The notes below the pieces were generated by a model that saw nothing but the letters and a program-made list of their open reading frames with translations, searched no databases and had not been told where the DNA came from. This document shows positions 1 through 8,337 of a stretch of DNA of 56,530 nt, in pieces (the first letter of the stretch is position 1; every line of letters begins with the position of its first letter). The DNA is from UBA6165 sp044233745 (GTDB taxonomy: Bacteria; Bacteroidota; Bacteroidia; Flavobacteriales_D; Crocinitomicaceae), in the NCBI GenBank assembly GCA_044233745.1, contig JBIIJN010000007.1:1-56530 (forward strand), in the 5' to 3' direction. The position numbers and the translations under genes were made by a program.

Positions 1-803
1 ACGCTTAAAACGAGTAAAATCAAAGTGCCTATAGAGAAAATTGTCGGGGCAAAGTGCAACAATTTCAACGATTCAGGGTGGATTTTTGAGATTGTGACAC
101 GCGCAATTCCGAAATTGTAAACCTGCTTGGCAAACTGTTGAACCGATGTCCTGCGCTTGTGATAAACAAAGGCCTTTGGGATGAGTGCCGTTTTGAATCC
201 GGCTTTCAAAATTTGTATGCTCAAATCCAAATCCTCACCAGCAGCTTTGGCGTATGCGTAACGAAGCGTTGGAAATCCGCCTGTTTTCTCATATACTTCT
301 TTGGTGATGCCCATGTTGAAACTGCGCGGGTGGAATTTTTCCAATTTTTCACTTGCCCCCCTAATTCCGCCAGTGGTAAAAAATGAAGTCATGGCATAAT
401 TGATGGCTTTTTGATTGCGCGAAAACCCTTTGTCGGCAGCGTCTGGTCCGCCAAATGCATCCACAGGATTTGCCATTAAAAACGATCGTACCTCGTTGAT
501 ATATTGTGGCGGCAGTACACAATCAGAATCGAGAAAAATACAATAATCACCGTGAGCGCGTTCTACACCATAGTTTCTAGATAAACCGGGACCTGTATTC
601 TCTTTGAAATAATACTGAATAGAAAATTCGCCTTTAAACTGATTGCAGATATCTTCGCAAGGCTGTGTTGAACCATCTTCAACAACGAGCAATTCAAAAT
701 CCATATCGCTTTGATTCGCAAGACTTTGCAAGAGCTCCAATATTTCATCAGGTCGATTAAATACGGGCACAATGAGCGACAATTTGATTTCTTTTTTTTC
801 CAA
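1..803 (-). CDS. Family 2 glycosyltransferase, 3' end missing
   Basis: This gene continues past the left edge, so only the N-terminal ~267 residues are visible. The reading frame shows a GT-A nucleotide-sugar fold: an opening strand LSLIVPVFNRPDEI, then VVEDGST, a DSD-type metal/nucleotide site (FLDSDCVLPP), and a later AGEDLDLSIQILKAG stretch resembling the ED acceptor-base motif. The last visible residues become hydrophobic, suggesting membrane segments beyond the edge. It probably transfers a sugar to an envelope or surface polysaccharide; donor and acceptor cannot be read. No ATG exists near the start. TTG at 803 is the most plausible start, 7 nt after the pcm stop, suggesting co-transcription with pcm. 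An 8-A run at 792-799 lies just inside the start. Confidence 0.85.
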   Translation of the reverse strand, partial: MEKKEIKLSLIVPVFNRPDEILELLQSLANQSDMDFELLVVEDGSTQPCEDICNQFKGEFSIQYYFKENTGPGLSRNYGVERAHGDYCIFLDSDCVLPPQYINEVRSFLMANPVDAFGGPDAADKGFSRNQKAINYAMTSFFTTGGIRGASEKLEKFHPRSFNMGITKEVYEKTGGFPTLRYAYAKAAGEDLDLSIQILKAGFKTALIPKAFVYHKRRTSVQQFAKQVYNFGIARVTISKIHPESLKLLHFAPTIFSIGTLILLVLS

Positions 804-810
804 TTCAATT

Positions 811-1455
811 TTATTTAGACACTTTTTCGAGCATTGGTACAAAAGCAAAATCGCCGAAAGATTCTTCACTAAGCGAACCATCGGCATTTTTGATGTAGCG
901 AAACATGATCTGTTTGCCATCATCCCCAATTGGAATTACAATTCGCCCACCTACTTTCACTTGTTCGACCAACTTTTCAGGCAAAAATGGCGCACCACAA
1001 GTCACCAAAACACCATCAAATGGAGCATATACTGGCAAACCTTTATATCCGTCGCCAAATAATAAAGCAGGTAAATAACCTAATTTTTTTAGATCATCTT
1101 TGGCTTTTATAAACAGTTCTTTTTGACGTTCAACGCTGTAAACTTTGGCACCCACTTCGCAAAGAATAGCGGTTTGATAGCCCGAGCCCGTTCCTATTTC
1201 CAAGATTTTGTTTCCCTTCTTCACTTGCAAGAGTTGCGTTTGAAAAGCCACTGTAAAAGGCTGGGATATAGTTTGACCCGCTCCGATAGGAAAAGCCTTG
1301 TCTTGGTAGGCAAAATTCAAAAAAGACGAATCGAAGAAGAAATGACGGGGCACCTTCAGCAATGCATCAATCACTTTTTTATCCTCAATGCCTTTTTTCT
1401 GCAAATCTTCGACCAATTTGCGTCGCATGCCTTGGTGTTTGAACGTATCTATCAT
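811..1455 (-). CDS. pcm: Protein-L-isoaspartate O-methyltransferase
   Basis: This cytosolic repair enzyme methylates L-isoaspartyl residues of damaged proteins with S-adenosylmethionine. The SAM-binding motif LEIGTGSGYQTA is clear, preceded by the family's GQTISQPF substrate segment and followed by a GVLVTCGAP motif; the length (214 aa) is normal. I chose the ATG at 1455 (MIDTFKHQGM) rather than an upstream TTG at 1494, because the longer form adds an unlikely hydrophobic leader that overlaps a terminator and because a TACTTTTG -7 box lies 6 nt upstream of this ATG. The glycosyltransferase follows 7 nt after the stop. Confidence 0.95.
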   Translation of the reverse strand: MIDTFKHQGMRRKLVEDLQKKGIEDKKVIDALLKVPRHFFFDSSFLNFAYQDKAFPIGAGQTISQPFTVAFQTQLLQVKKGNKILEIGTGSGYQTAILCEVGAKVYSVERQKELFIKAKDDLKKLGYLPALLFGDGYKGLPVYAPFDGVLVTCGAPFLPEKLVEQVKVGGRIVIPIGDDGKQIMFRYIKNADGSLSEESFGDFAFVPMLEKVSK

Positions 1456-1461
1456 TGTTAT

Positions 1462-1469
1462 CAAAAGTA
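1462..1469 (-). promoter_or_regulatory. Bacteroidota -7 box of pcm
   Basis: TACTTTTG on the minus strand, 6 nt upstream of the pcm ATG. A TTTTTG 22 nt further upstream could act as the -33 element and lies inside the terminator of the preceding gene. Confidence 0.6.
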
Positions 1470-1477
1470 CAATCAAC

Positions 1478-1506
1478 AAAAAATGCCCGAGCAAAAATCT
1501 CGGGCA
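1478..1506 (-). terminator. Rho-independent terminator of the TlpA-like gene
   Basis: Read on the minus strand there is a perfect 8-bp stem (TGCCCGAG / CTCGGGCA) with a 7-nt loop followed by six T residues, 27 nt after the stop codon of the 1533-3029 gene. Confidence 0.85.
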
Positions 1507-1532
1507 CTTATCAACACTGTAGCGTCAATTGG

Positions 1533-3029
1533 TTAATGCTCCTGCGGTTCTTCTTGATCTACTGGGAACATCTTAGGCGCATCGGGCACACCTTGCAAGC
1601 GATCCAAATATTCTTCAATCTGACCAATGGATAAGTTTTTACCGATAATCTTTTTGTCTTTGTCTAAGATAAACACCTTCGGATTGGCCACCACGTCGAA
1701 ATACTCTTGGTATTGAAGTGATTGCACATTGGTATATTTCGGGATAAACTGCCACGGATCTTTGGTAGCTTCTTCAAAAAGCCAGCGCGTAATAGCCACA
1801 TTGATGAAGGTCAAATTGTGTGTCTTGATGAAAGCTTTCCACTTTTCAAAGTCTTCACCCGTGGCTTTACCAACGGCAAAAACCTCAACATTTCTGGCTT
1901 TTAACTTTTCTTCATACAAGCGTGCCATTTTCGGTGTTTCTTTTTTACAATGACCGCACTCTGGATCCCAAAAATATAAAATGGTGTATTCTGCTTTGAG
2001 ATCAAAAAGCGAGTACCACCGTTGATTCGTTGAGTCGGGCAAACTGATGTTGTGTGGACGAACGCCAACCACCAAATGTTGTAATATATTTGCTTTTTCG
2101 CAAAAAGACTCCAATTTATCAGGCGTTAACCAATAAATCAGATTGTTTGGATTGCCTAAATTTGGACAAAAGTATCTTACTGCAAGCATAATCCAAACCT
2201 TATCGTGGCCCATAATTTTCGACTTGTCGTATTTCTGAACCAAGTAAGTCAATACAAACTGGAACATGTCCGACTTTTTATCAAAACGCTCGATAAGCTC
2301 AATGCCATGATAGAGAATTGTGTCTGGGATTGGTGCCATCATCTGATCACTGAAATACAAATCTAAGCGCTGTTCGAAAATCGCAAAATTCACCAAACGA
2401 TCATCTGTAAAATCGATATTATCAAAAAAATGTGCTCGGTAGTATCTGAAAACGAAATTAGAGTCGACCATGGAACCATCAGGATTTCTTGGCGCCTCGG
2501 GTATATCAATTTCCATCCCCATTTTCACAAATTTACCCACCAACAGTTTCTGATTGTCTTTAGAAAACTTGGTGATAAATTCTTTCATGCGATCATTTAA
2601 GGCTTTCAGTTTGGCTTCATCGTTGCCGTTGGCTTGAATTTGCGTGCGCTCTTTATTGCCTTTGATGAGTTCTTTCAAATAAGCGTAGAACAATTTGTTT
2701 TCCTCCGACTTTTTTACTTCAACCGTTTCAGGTCCCATGGTCGCATAATCCATGTGGATTTCAATTTCCTTTTCTGCTGATGACTTGATGAAATCCAAAG
2801 ATTTTTTTCCCGGAAAATAAAGAGATATCATGCCATCTTTGTGTTTTTTTCCATCAAAAACCACAAAATTGTTGACGATTTTTGCGGTATCGGCCATGTA
2901 TTTTTTATTGCCAAAATGTCGAATCAAATAGGCTGTTTCGTCTTCCGCATTCGTGATTTTAAACTTGATTTGTTGTGCAAAAATTGGGCTGACCATCCCT
3001 ACCCATAAAATCATAATCCATTTGCTCAT
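1533..3029 (-). CDS. Exported TlpA-like thiol:disulfide oxidoreductase with DUF5106
   Basis: Residues 1-19 form a signal peptide ending ...SPIFAQ. Residues ~20-130 resemble the DUF4369-type N-terminal region, ~140-330 fit DUF5106, and ~335-480 are a thioredoxin fold with the redox motif C358-G-H-C361 in FWDPECGHCKKE. In Bacteroidota such proteins are exported and are thought to keep disulfides of envelope proteins or c-type cytochromes reduced; the specific partner is unknown. The gene stands alone, with its own TAACTTTG promoter box 48 nt upstream and a strong terminator downstream. The C-terminus is acidic (DQEEPQEH). Family assignment is firm; the substrate is inference. Confidence 0.85.
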   Translation of the reverse strand: MSKWIMILWVGMVSPIFAQQIKFKITNAEDETAYLIRHFGNKKYMADTAKIVNNFVVFDGKKHKDGMISLYFPGKKSLDFIKSSAEKEIEIHMDYATMGPETVEVKKSEENKLFYAYLKELIKGNKERTQIQANGNDEAKLKALNDRMKEFITKFSKDNQKLLVGKFVKMGMEIDIPEAPRNPDGSMVDSNFVFRYYRAHFFDNIDFTDDRLVNFAIFEQRLDLYFSDQMMAPIPDTILYHGIELIERFDKKSDMFQFVLTYLVQKYDKSKIMGHDKVWIMLAVRYFCPNLGNPNNLIYWLTPDKLESFCEKANILQHLVVGVRPHNISLPDSTNQRWYSLFDLKAEYTILYFWDPECGHCKKETPKMARLYEEKLKARNVEVFAVGKATGEDFEKWKAFIKTHNLTFINVAITRWLFEEATKDPWQFIPKYTNVQSLQYQEYFDVVANPKVFILDKDKKIIGKNLSIGQIEEYLDRLQGVPDAPKMFPVDQEEPQEH

Positions 3030-3077
3030 ATTGCTATCCCTTTTTGTTAATGTTCAATTGATTTTCAAATATCAGAC

Positions 3078-3085
3078 CAAAGTTA
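3078..3085 (-). promoter_or_regulatory. -7 box of the TlpA-like gene
   Basis: TAACTTTG on the minus strand, 48 nt upstream of the ATG at 3029. The rest of the 175-nt gap shows no gene. Confidence 0.45.
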
Positions 3086-3204
3086 CTGTTTCTAAATTCT
3101 TATCCTTTTAAATTATTTGTTAATTGCTTTTCAACTCCGTAAAAACGCGAATCAGCTTATATAGGTTGCGCCCACAAAATTAAAAAAGTTGTTATTTTTT
3201 TTGG

Positions 3205-4377
3205 CTAACTCCTAGAGATGTAAGCTAAAATGCGGCGATAATTCCAAATCACAATGAGCCAAGCCAGAAGAAGCACGAGCAGGAGTCCCAACCAAGATGG
3301 CCAAATATCTACTACCAAACCAAAATTCATCAGAACACGATCTACGCCATATTTCATACCAGCAAAAAGAGCAAAAACAAGCAACAAAACCCATAAAAAC
3401 CTGCGCAAGAAAAACTGATAAAAATGAGCTGCAATCTGCTTGGGATGATAGCCAATGCGCAACAAAGTTTGCACTTCATAGGCCGATTCAGAGACGAGCA
3501 ACATAGAAAATTGGGCGAGCATCATACCGCACAAAACAACGATGATTAATGCGATGATAAACAACACACTGAGCACCACATAGAGCATTCCTTGTATTTT
3601 CACCACCAACAATTCATTCTCTTTAATTTCAAGATTCAAATCATTCATCAATTGTTCAAAATCTCCATATTTCTTTTGATCGAGCTTCAAAATCAAAAGT
3701 GTTGGTTCACTGGATTTGGTTGAAGCATACGTGCTATTTCCAAAGGTCATAAAACTCATGGGAACTAAAACAGAATTCATTTGATTAGAAAAACCAACGA
3801 TTCTTGCTTTGTAGCTTTTTTTACCACCATCTCCTCTCAATTCTAGCGTAAAATTCAGCGTTTTAGCAATCTCTTCAGAAACTTGAGGAATGTTATAGGA
3901 CGCCGCAAATTGATTGAGCATCAACATGAAATCGCGAGGCATAACCAAAGGAATCAGCTCAGATTTTTCATTCCAGCGCCAATCTTCAAGCTTCAGGTCG
4001 AGCATATCATCGTCAACCGCCTGGATAAAAATATCTGTGCTGAAATAGGGCAATCCTTCTTCGCGCATGGCCAATGCAACATAAAATTGATTGTTGACAA
4101 CAGGAGCCACTTTTTGAATCGCCGGATGAGCATTCAAGAGATCCAAATCTTCTGTAGTGAAGACGGCATTGTTGCTATCAAAAGCTGCATATTTGCTCAC
4201 TTTTTTTTGCGCAACAACCAAATTCGCGCCCAATGAATCTGCACCAGACGCTAAGCTTTTGATGGTGCCGAAATAGTGAACCACGGTAAGTAAAAATAAA
4301 AAACCTACCACCGCGCCAATGGTCACAATCAACAGTTGCACGCTGTCTAATTTATGAAAAAGCATTTTCTTAATCAT
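3205..4377 (-). CDS. FtsX/MacB-type ABC transporter permease
   Basis: This 390-aa inner-membrane protein has one membrane segment near the N-terminus (~residues 15-37), a ~230-residue extracytoplasmic domain of MacB periplasmic-core type, and three C-terminal membrane segments (~270-385): the four-helix topology of FtsX/LolC/MacB permeases. Such permeases do not move solute across the inner membrane in the usual way but extract or act on lipoproteins, peptides or cell-wall enzymes. The ATG at 4377 overlaps the TGA of the ATPase gene (TGATG), so the two are translationally coupled; a GTG one codon upstream is the alternative start. It ends the lpx-linked gene series. The cargo is unknown. Confidence 0.85.
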   Translation of the reverse strand: MIKKMLFHKLDSVQLLIVTIGAVVGFLFLLTVVHYFGTIKSLASGADSLGANLVVAQKKVSKYAAFDSNNAVFTTEDLDLLNAHPAIQKVAPVVNNQFYVALAMREEGLPYFSTDIFIQAVDDDMLDLKLEDWRWNEKSELIPLVMPRDFMLMLNQFAASYNIPQVSEEIAKTLNFTLELRGDGGKKSYKARIVGFSNQMNSVLVPMSFMTFGNSTYASTKSSEPTLLILKLDQKKYGDFEQLMNDLNLEIKENELLVVKIQGMLYVVLSVLFIIALIIVVLCGMMLAQFSMLLVSESAYEVQTLLRIGYHPKQIAAHFYQFFLRRFLWVLLLVFALFAGMKYGVDRVLMNFGLVVDIWPSWLGLLLVLLLAWLIVIWNYRRILAYISRS

Positions 4378-5015
4378 CACAGATACAGCATTTGATTGAA
4401 CTTATTGTTGTAGGTTTCCCCCAAGGTAGTCATCAAACATCCAGCATTCAAATGTTCACAACGATTTAAGATTAAAACTAGGGCGATGGCTGTGTTTTCT
4501 TCATCCAAATGACTAAAAGGCTCGTCCATCAATAAAAACTGAAATTTGGAAATCAATGCGCGCACGATGGCCACTCTTTGCTGCTGTCCTTGCGATAAAG
4601 TACCACAAGATTGATTCAATTTATCTCCCAAGCCCAATTTTGCCAGCATATCAAGAACAGCATCAAAGCTTAAATCGCTCCCCAATTCCCACTTGATTCG
4701 TAGATTATCCACAGTGCTCAAATTGGGGAAGAGCTGTAAATCTTGGAATACAACTGCATAAACGTTTCTTCGCATTTCTGTCCAGCGATTGATTTCCCAG
4801 GCACTGATATCCTCATTATGAAATAAAATTTGCCCAGAATAATCTGTTCGCAAACCATATATGAGGTGAATAAAGGTTGTTTTACCCTTTCCACTGGAGG
4901 CGTTTAGTAGTGTTTTATTATTGAAATCTAACTCAAAGGTGCGTTCCCAAACAGAATTATCGCCGTGTTGCAGTCCTTCTAGAGGTTTGGGCAGTATGTT
5001 TTGAAAACGAATCAT
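4377..5015 (-). CDS. ABC transporter ATP-binding subunit (LolD/FtsE-like) lacking the H-loop His
   Basis: This 212-aa ATPase pairs with the FtsX-type permease that follows. Visible motifs are Walker A (A39 S S G K G K T T; the first Gly is Ala, which the family tolerates), Q-loop (VVFQDLQLFP), signature LSQGQQQR, and Walker B FLLMDEPF with a D-loop SHLD. After Walker B, where relatives have a THD switch histidine, this protein reads MTTLGE, so the catalytic H-loop His appears absent. The gene starts 7 nt after the lpxA stop, suggesting the exporter belongs to the lipid A operon. A link to outer-membrane lipid or lipoprotein traffic is inference. Confidence 0.85.
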   Translation of the reverse strand: MIRFQNILPKPLEGLQHGDNSVWERTFELDFNNKTLLNASSGKGKTTFIHLIYGLRTDYSGQILFHNEDISAWEINRWTEMRRNVYAVVFQDLQLFPNLSTVDNLRIKWELGSDLSFDAVLDMLAKLGLGDKLNQSCGTLSQGQQQRVAIVRALISKFQFLLMDEPFSHLDEENTAIALVLILNRCEHLNAGCLMTTLGETYNNKFNQMLYL

Positions 5016-5022
5016 GAGGTTT

Positions 5023-5805
5023 TTATTCAGAAACCCAACCTCTCACTATTCCGCGTTCTTCTTGGGCAATAAAATTGAGGATTTGTTGCTTTTCTTGAGA
5101 GTTTGGTATAGCCGATTCAATTATCTCCACCGCTTTTTTCACGTTTGAATTCTGCACAAATAGGATGCGGTAAATATCTTCAATTGTGCGCACCTGCTCG
5201 TCTGTAAAATTTCTACGTCTCAAGCCAACAGAATTTACACCGATATATGAAAGCGGTTCGCGGGCAACACGCACGAAAGGAGGCACACTTTTTCTAATCA
5301 ATGATGCACCACCCACAAAGGCATGCGCACCTATTGTAACAAATTGTTGTGCAGCCACTTTGCCTTCAAGAATAGCAAAATCTTCGATGGTTACGTGACC
5401 CGAAAGCCCAGTATAATTGGCCAAAATCACATGATTACCGATAATACAATCATGAGCCACATGCACATACCCCATGAGCAAACAATTGTTTCCGATTTTA
5501 GTGGTCATTTTATCTGAAGTGCCGCGGTGTATGGTAACGCACTCGCGAATAACCGTATTGTTTCCAATTTCGCAAGTGGTATATTCTCCCGAAAACTTCA
5601 AATCTTGTGGCACAGCACCAATAACAGCTCCGGGAAATATCTCGCAATTGGAGCCAATTCTTGTGCCGGGATAAATCACAACATTCGGGCCTATCTTGGT
5701 GTTTTCTCCTATGATGACATCCTCATAAATCGTAGAAAATTGTTCAACGACAACACCCTGCGCCAATTGAGCTTGCGGAGAAACGACTGCAAATTGATGG
5801 ATCAT
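5023..5805 (-). CDS. lpxA: Acyl-ACP--UDP-N-acetylglucosamine O-acyltransferase
   Basis: This is the first enzyme of lipid A synthesis: it transfers a 3-hydroxyacyl chain from ACP to the 3-OH of UDP-GlcNAc. The 260-aa protein is a left-handed beta-helix of hexapeptide repeats for most of its length, with the catalytic His in GYVHVAHDCIIGNH and the typical C-terminal helical segment containing GVNSVGLRRRNF. Length is normal. It starts 2 nt after the lpxC-fabZ stop and is followed after 7 nt by the ABC ATPase, so it sits in the middle of a tightly packed operon. Confidence 0.97.
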   Translation of the reverse strand: MIHQFAVVSPQAQLAQGVVVEQFSTIYEDVIIGENTKIGPNVVIYPGTRIGSNCEIFPGAVIGAVPQDLKFSGEYTTCEIGNNTVIRECVTIHRGTSDKMTTKIGNNCLLMGYVHVAHDCIIGNHVILANYTGLSGHVTIEDFAILEGKVAAQQFVTIGAHAFVGGASLIRKSVPPFVRVAREPLSYIGVNSVGLRRRNFTDEQVRTIEDIYRILFVQNSNVKKAVEIIESAIPNSQEKQQILNFIAQEERGIVRGWVSE

Positions 5806-5807
5806 AA

Positions 5808-7205
5808 TTATGCTTTGTCTTTAATTACCTGTGCTAACATCACCGATTCAGAAACCGGTTGGCCGTTTACGTAGGCTGTTCCTTTCATATTCACCAAACC
5901 ACGACGAATTGGACTCACCAATTTCAATTCAAAAACGACGGTATCGCCTGGAATTACTTTTTGCTTAAATTTGGTTTCATCAATTTTCATGAAGTAGGTC
6001 GAGTATTTTTCTGGTTCGTCAACTTGACTCAATGCAAATATCCCGCCAACTTGAGCCATGGCTTCAATCTGCATCACACCGGGCATCACTGGATTTCCAG
6101 GGAAATGACCTGTAAAATACGGTTCATTCATCGTCACATTTTTGATGCCCACAATGTGCTCATCGCCCAAATCAATGATGCGATCGACCATAAGGAATGG
6201 GTAACGGTGTGGCAACATGCTTTCAATTTGATTGATGTCGTAAACCGTTTTGGTGAGGTCAAATTGTTTGCCTTTTTTCTCTTGTTTTTTGATTTGTTCT
6301 TTGAGCACCTTTGCAAATTGAACATTGCCGAAGTGTCCGGGGCGAGCCGCCAAAATATGTGCTTTGATGAATTTTCCAACCAAAGCCAAATCGCCAACAA
6401 TGTCCAACAACTTATGTCGAGCTGGCTCATTTCTGTAATGTAATTCGATATTATTCAATACACCCGAGCCCTTGATTTCAATTTTGGTATCTTCTTTGCC
6501 CAACAATTTGGCCAATGCATCCAATTCTTCTTGAGGTACATGTTCACGCTCAACCAACACGATGGCATTGTCGATATCACCACCTTTGATGAGATTGTTT
6601 TTAGCCAAAAATTCCAACTCGCGCAAGAACACAAAAGTTCTGCAAGGTGCTATTTCCTTATTAAAATTTTCAAGGGTGTAAATATTCGCATGGTCGGTGC
6701 CCAATACATTGGATTTATAATCTACCATAACAGTAAGGCGATACACATCATCCGGTACTGCCAAAAATTCTATCCCACGCTCATCATCTTCCCAAGGAAT
6801 ATTCTCATCCAATTCAAAATAAACACGTTGCGCTTCTTGTTCTTCAAATCCTACTTCTAGAATTTTCTTTACAAAAGGTGCAGCGCTTCCATCCATGATA
6901 GGCATTTCAGAACTATCCACTTGAATTAAAGCGTTGTCGACCATATTGCCGTACAAGGCCGCTAACACATGTTCAACGGTATTCACACGCACGCCGTTGT
7001 GTTCGAGCGTGGTTCCACGGTTGGTATCTACAACCAAATCGCAATCGGCTTTGATAATCGGTTGACCTTCAATATCAACGCGTTGAAATTTATAACCATG
7101 ATTGGCCGGTGCTGGACAAATGGTTAGGTTCACTTTGGAGCCCGTGTGCAATCCGATACCACTAAAACTAATGGCTTCTTTTAAGGTTCGTTGTTTTTCG
7201 CTCAT
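5808..7205 (-). CDS. lpxC-fabZ: Bifunctional LpxC deacetylase / FabZ dehydratase
   Basis: Residues 1-~300 are UDP-3-O-acyl-GlcNAc deacetylase, the committed zinc-dependent lipid A step: zinc ligands are seen in TVEHVLAALYG and HKLLDIVGDLALVG. Residues ~320-465 are 3-hydroxyacyl-ACP dehydratase of fatty-acid synthesis: LPHRYPFLMVDR carries the active-site His and GHFPGNPVMPGV the helix motif. A KEQIKKQEKKGKQ linker separates them. This fusion is characteristic of Bacteroidota and ties lipid A commitment to acyl-chain supply. It lies between lpxD (5 nt upstream) and lpxA (2 nt downstream). Confidence 0.97.
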   Translation of the reverse strand: MSEKQRTLKEAISFSGIGLHTGSKVNLTICPAPANHGYKFQRVDIEGQPIIKADCDLVVDTNRGTTLEHNGVRVNTVEHVLAALYGNMVDNALIQVDSSEMPIMDGSAAPFVKKILEVGFEEQEAQRVYFELDENIPWEDDERGIEFLAVPDDVYRLTVMVDYKSNVLGTDHANIYTLENFNKEIAPCRTFVFLRELEFLAKNNLIKGGDIDNAIVLVEREHVPQEELDALAKLLGKEDTKIEIKGSGVLNNIELHYRNEPARHKLLDIVGDLALVGKFIKAHILAARPGHFGNVQFAKVLKEQIKKQEKKGKQFDLTKTVYDINQIESMLPHRYPFLMVDRIIDLGDEHIVGIKNVTMNEPYFTGHFPGNPVMPGVMQIEAMAQVGGIFALSQVDEPEKYSTYFMKIDETKFKQKVIPGDTVVFELKLVSPIRRGLVNMKGTAYVNGQPVSESVMLAQVIKDKA

Positions 7206-7210
7206 TATGT

Positions 7211-8248
7211 TTAATCTCTGCTTTTCAATTTGTCTTCAATGTCTTGCAAGCGCTTCAAAATCTGGGGTAATTTGCGGAAGCCAAAGTAAGACTTTTTAAA
7301 ATCATCTATAGGAATGGCTGGAGAGCCCAAGAGCACCTCGCCTTCTTTTCTAATATCGTTTGGAATACCCGATTGCGCTGCAATTTTCACTTCGTCGGCA
7401 ATTTTAATATGACCACTGATGCCTACTTGTCCCCCCACCTGCACGCGCGCACCAATTTTCGTAGAACCAGCTACACCAACTTGAGCCGCCATAGCTGTGT
7501 TTTCTCCCAATTCAACATTATGCGCAATTTGAACCAAGTTATCTAATTTTACACCTTTGCGCAAAATAGTGGAACCCAATGTGGCTCTATCCACGCAGGT
7601 ATTGGCTCCAATTTCCACAAAATCTTCTAGAATTACATTACCAATTTGAGGCACTTTATTGTAGCCATTTTCTTGATTGGGAGCAAAGCCAAAACCATCG
7701 GCACCGATAACAGCACCTGCATGAATCACGCAATGGTTTCCTATAATACAATCAGCATAAATTTTAGCTCCAGCATAAATAACGCATCCGTCGCCAATTT
7801 TTACATTATCGCCAATGTAGGCATTTGGATAAATTTTCACATCGTTGCCAATAACTGCATCATCGGCTATATAAGCAAAGGCGCCTAGATAAAGTCCGTT
7901 TCCAATTTTTGCTGAATCTGCAATAAAACTCGGCTGTTCGATTTTTGGTTTCTTCACCCGAAATTGATTGTAGGCTTCGAGCAATTTTGCAAAACAAGCA
8001 TAGGCATCATCCACTCTAATAAGGGTTAGGGTGCTTGGCAAATTGGTGTTGGCTACAAAAGTTTTATTTACAATGGCCACAGATGCGGCTGTGCTGTAAA
8101 TATACTCCTCATATTTCGGGTTGGCCAAGAACGATAAAGTATTAATTTTACCTTCTTCTATTTTCGATAAGCCGCGCACCACCACCGATGCATCGCCTTC
8201 GATTTCTCCATTTAAAATACCTGCTATTTGGGCCGCTGTAAATTCCAT
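7211..8248 (-). CDS. lpxD: UDP-3-O-(3-hydroxyacyl)glucosamine N-acyltransferase
   Basis: This is the third lipid A enzyme, adding the N-linked hydroxyacyl chain. The N-terminal ~100 residues are the uridine-binding LpxD domain (MEFTAAQIAGILNGEIEG...); residues ~105-320 are hexapeptide beta-helix with the catalytic His in VQIAHNVELG; a short C-terminal helix (SYFGFRKLPQILKRLQDI) follows. 345 aa is normal. It is the first gene of the lpxD / lpxC-fabZ / lpxA / ABC series and has a TACTTTTG box only 4 nt upstream of its ATG, so the operon mRNA may be nearly leaderless. Confidence 0.97.
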   Translation of the reverse strand: MEFTAAQIAGILNGEIEGDASVVVRGLSKIEEGKINTLSFLANPKYEEYIYSTAASVAIVNKTFVANTNLPSTLTLIRVDDAYACFAKLLEAYNQFRVKKPKIEQPSFIADSAKIGNGLYLGAFAYIADDAVIGNDVKIYPNAYIGDNVKIGDGCVIYAGAKIYADCIIGNHCVIHAGAVIGADGFGFAPNQENGYNKVPQIGNVILEDFVEIGANTCVDRATLGSTILRKGVKLDNLVQIAHNVELGENTAMAAQVGVAGSTKIGARVQVGGQVGISGHIKIADEVKIAAQSGIPNDIRKEGEVLLGSPAIPIDDFKKSYFGFRKLPQILKRLQDIEDKLKSRD

Positions 8249-8252
8249 CGCC

Positions 8253-8260
8253 CAAAAGTA
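8253..8260 (-). promoter_or_regulatory. -7 box of the lpxD operon
   Basis: TACTTTTG on the minus strand, ending 4 nt before the lpxD ATG. Transcription would start at or next to the start codon. Confidence 0.6.
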
Positions 8261-8337
8261 AAAAAATTACCCGTGATGGAGTATGCGCTTAACAAATCAT
8301 TTTGAAAGAGCTGTTGTTAACAAAAGAAAATTGGATG

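Noticed and set aside
563..808. Minus-strand frame starting TTG at 808 (81 aa)
   Set aside because: It is one frame off the glycosyltransferase, which continues beyond it to the left edge with GT2 motifs.
5859..6443. A 194-codon plus-strand open frame opposite lpxC-fabZ
   Set aside because: Shadow of a firmly identified gene; no independent promoter or homology visible.
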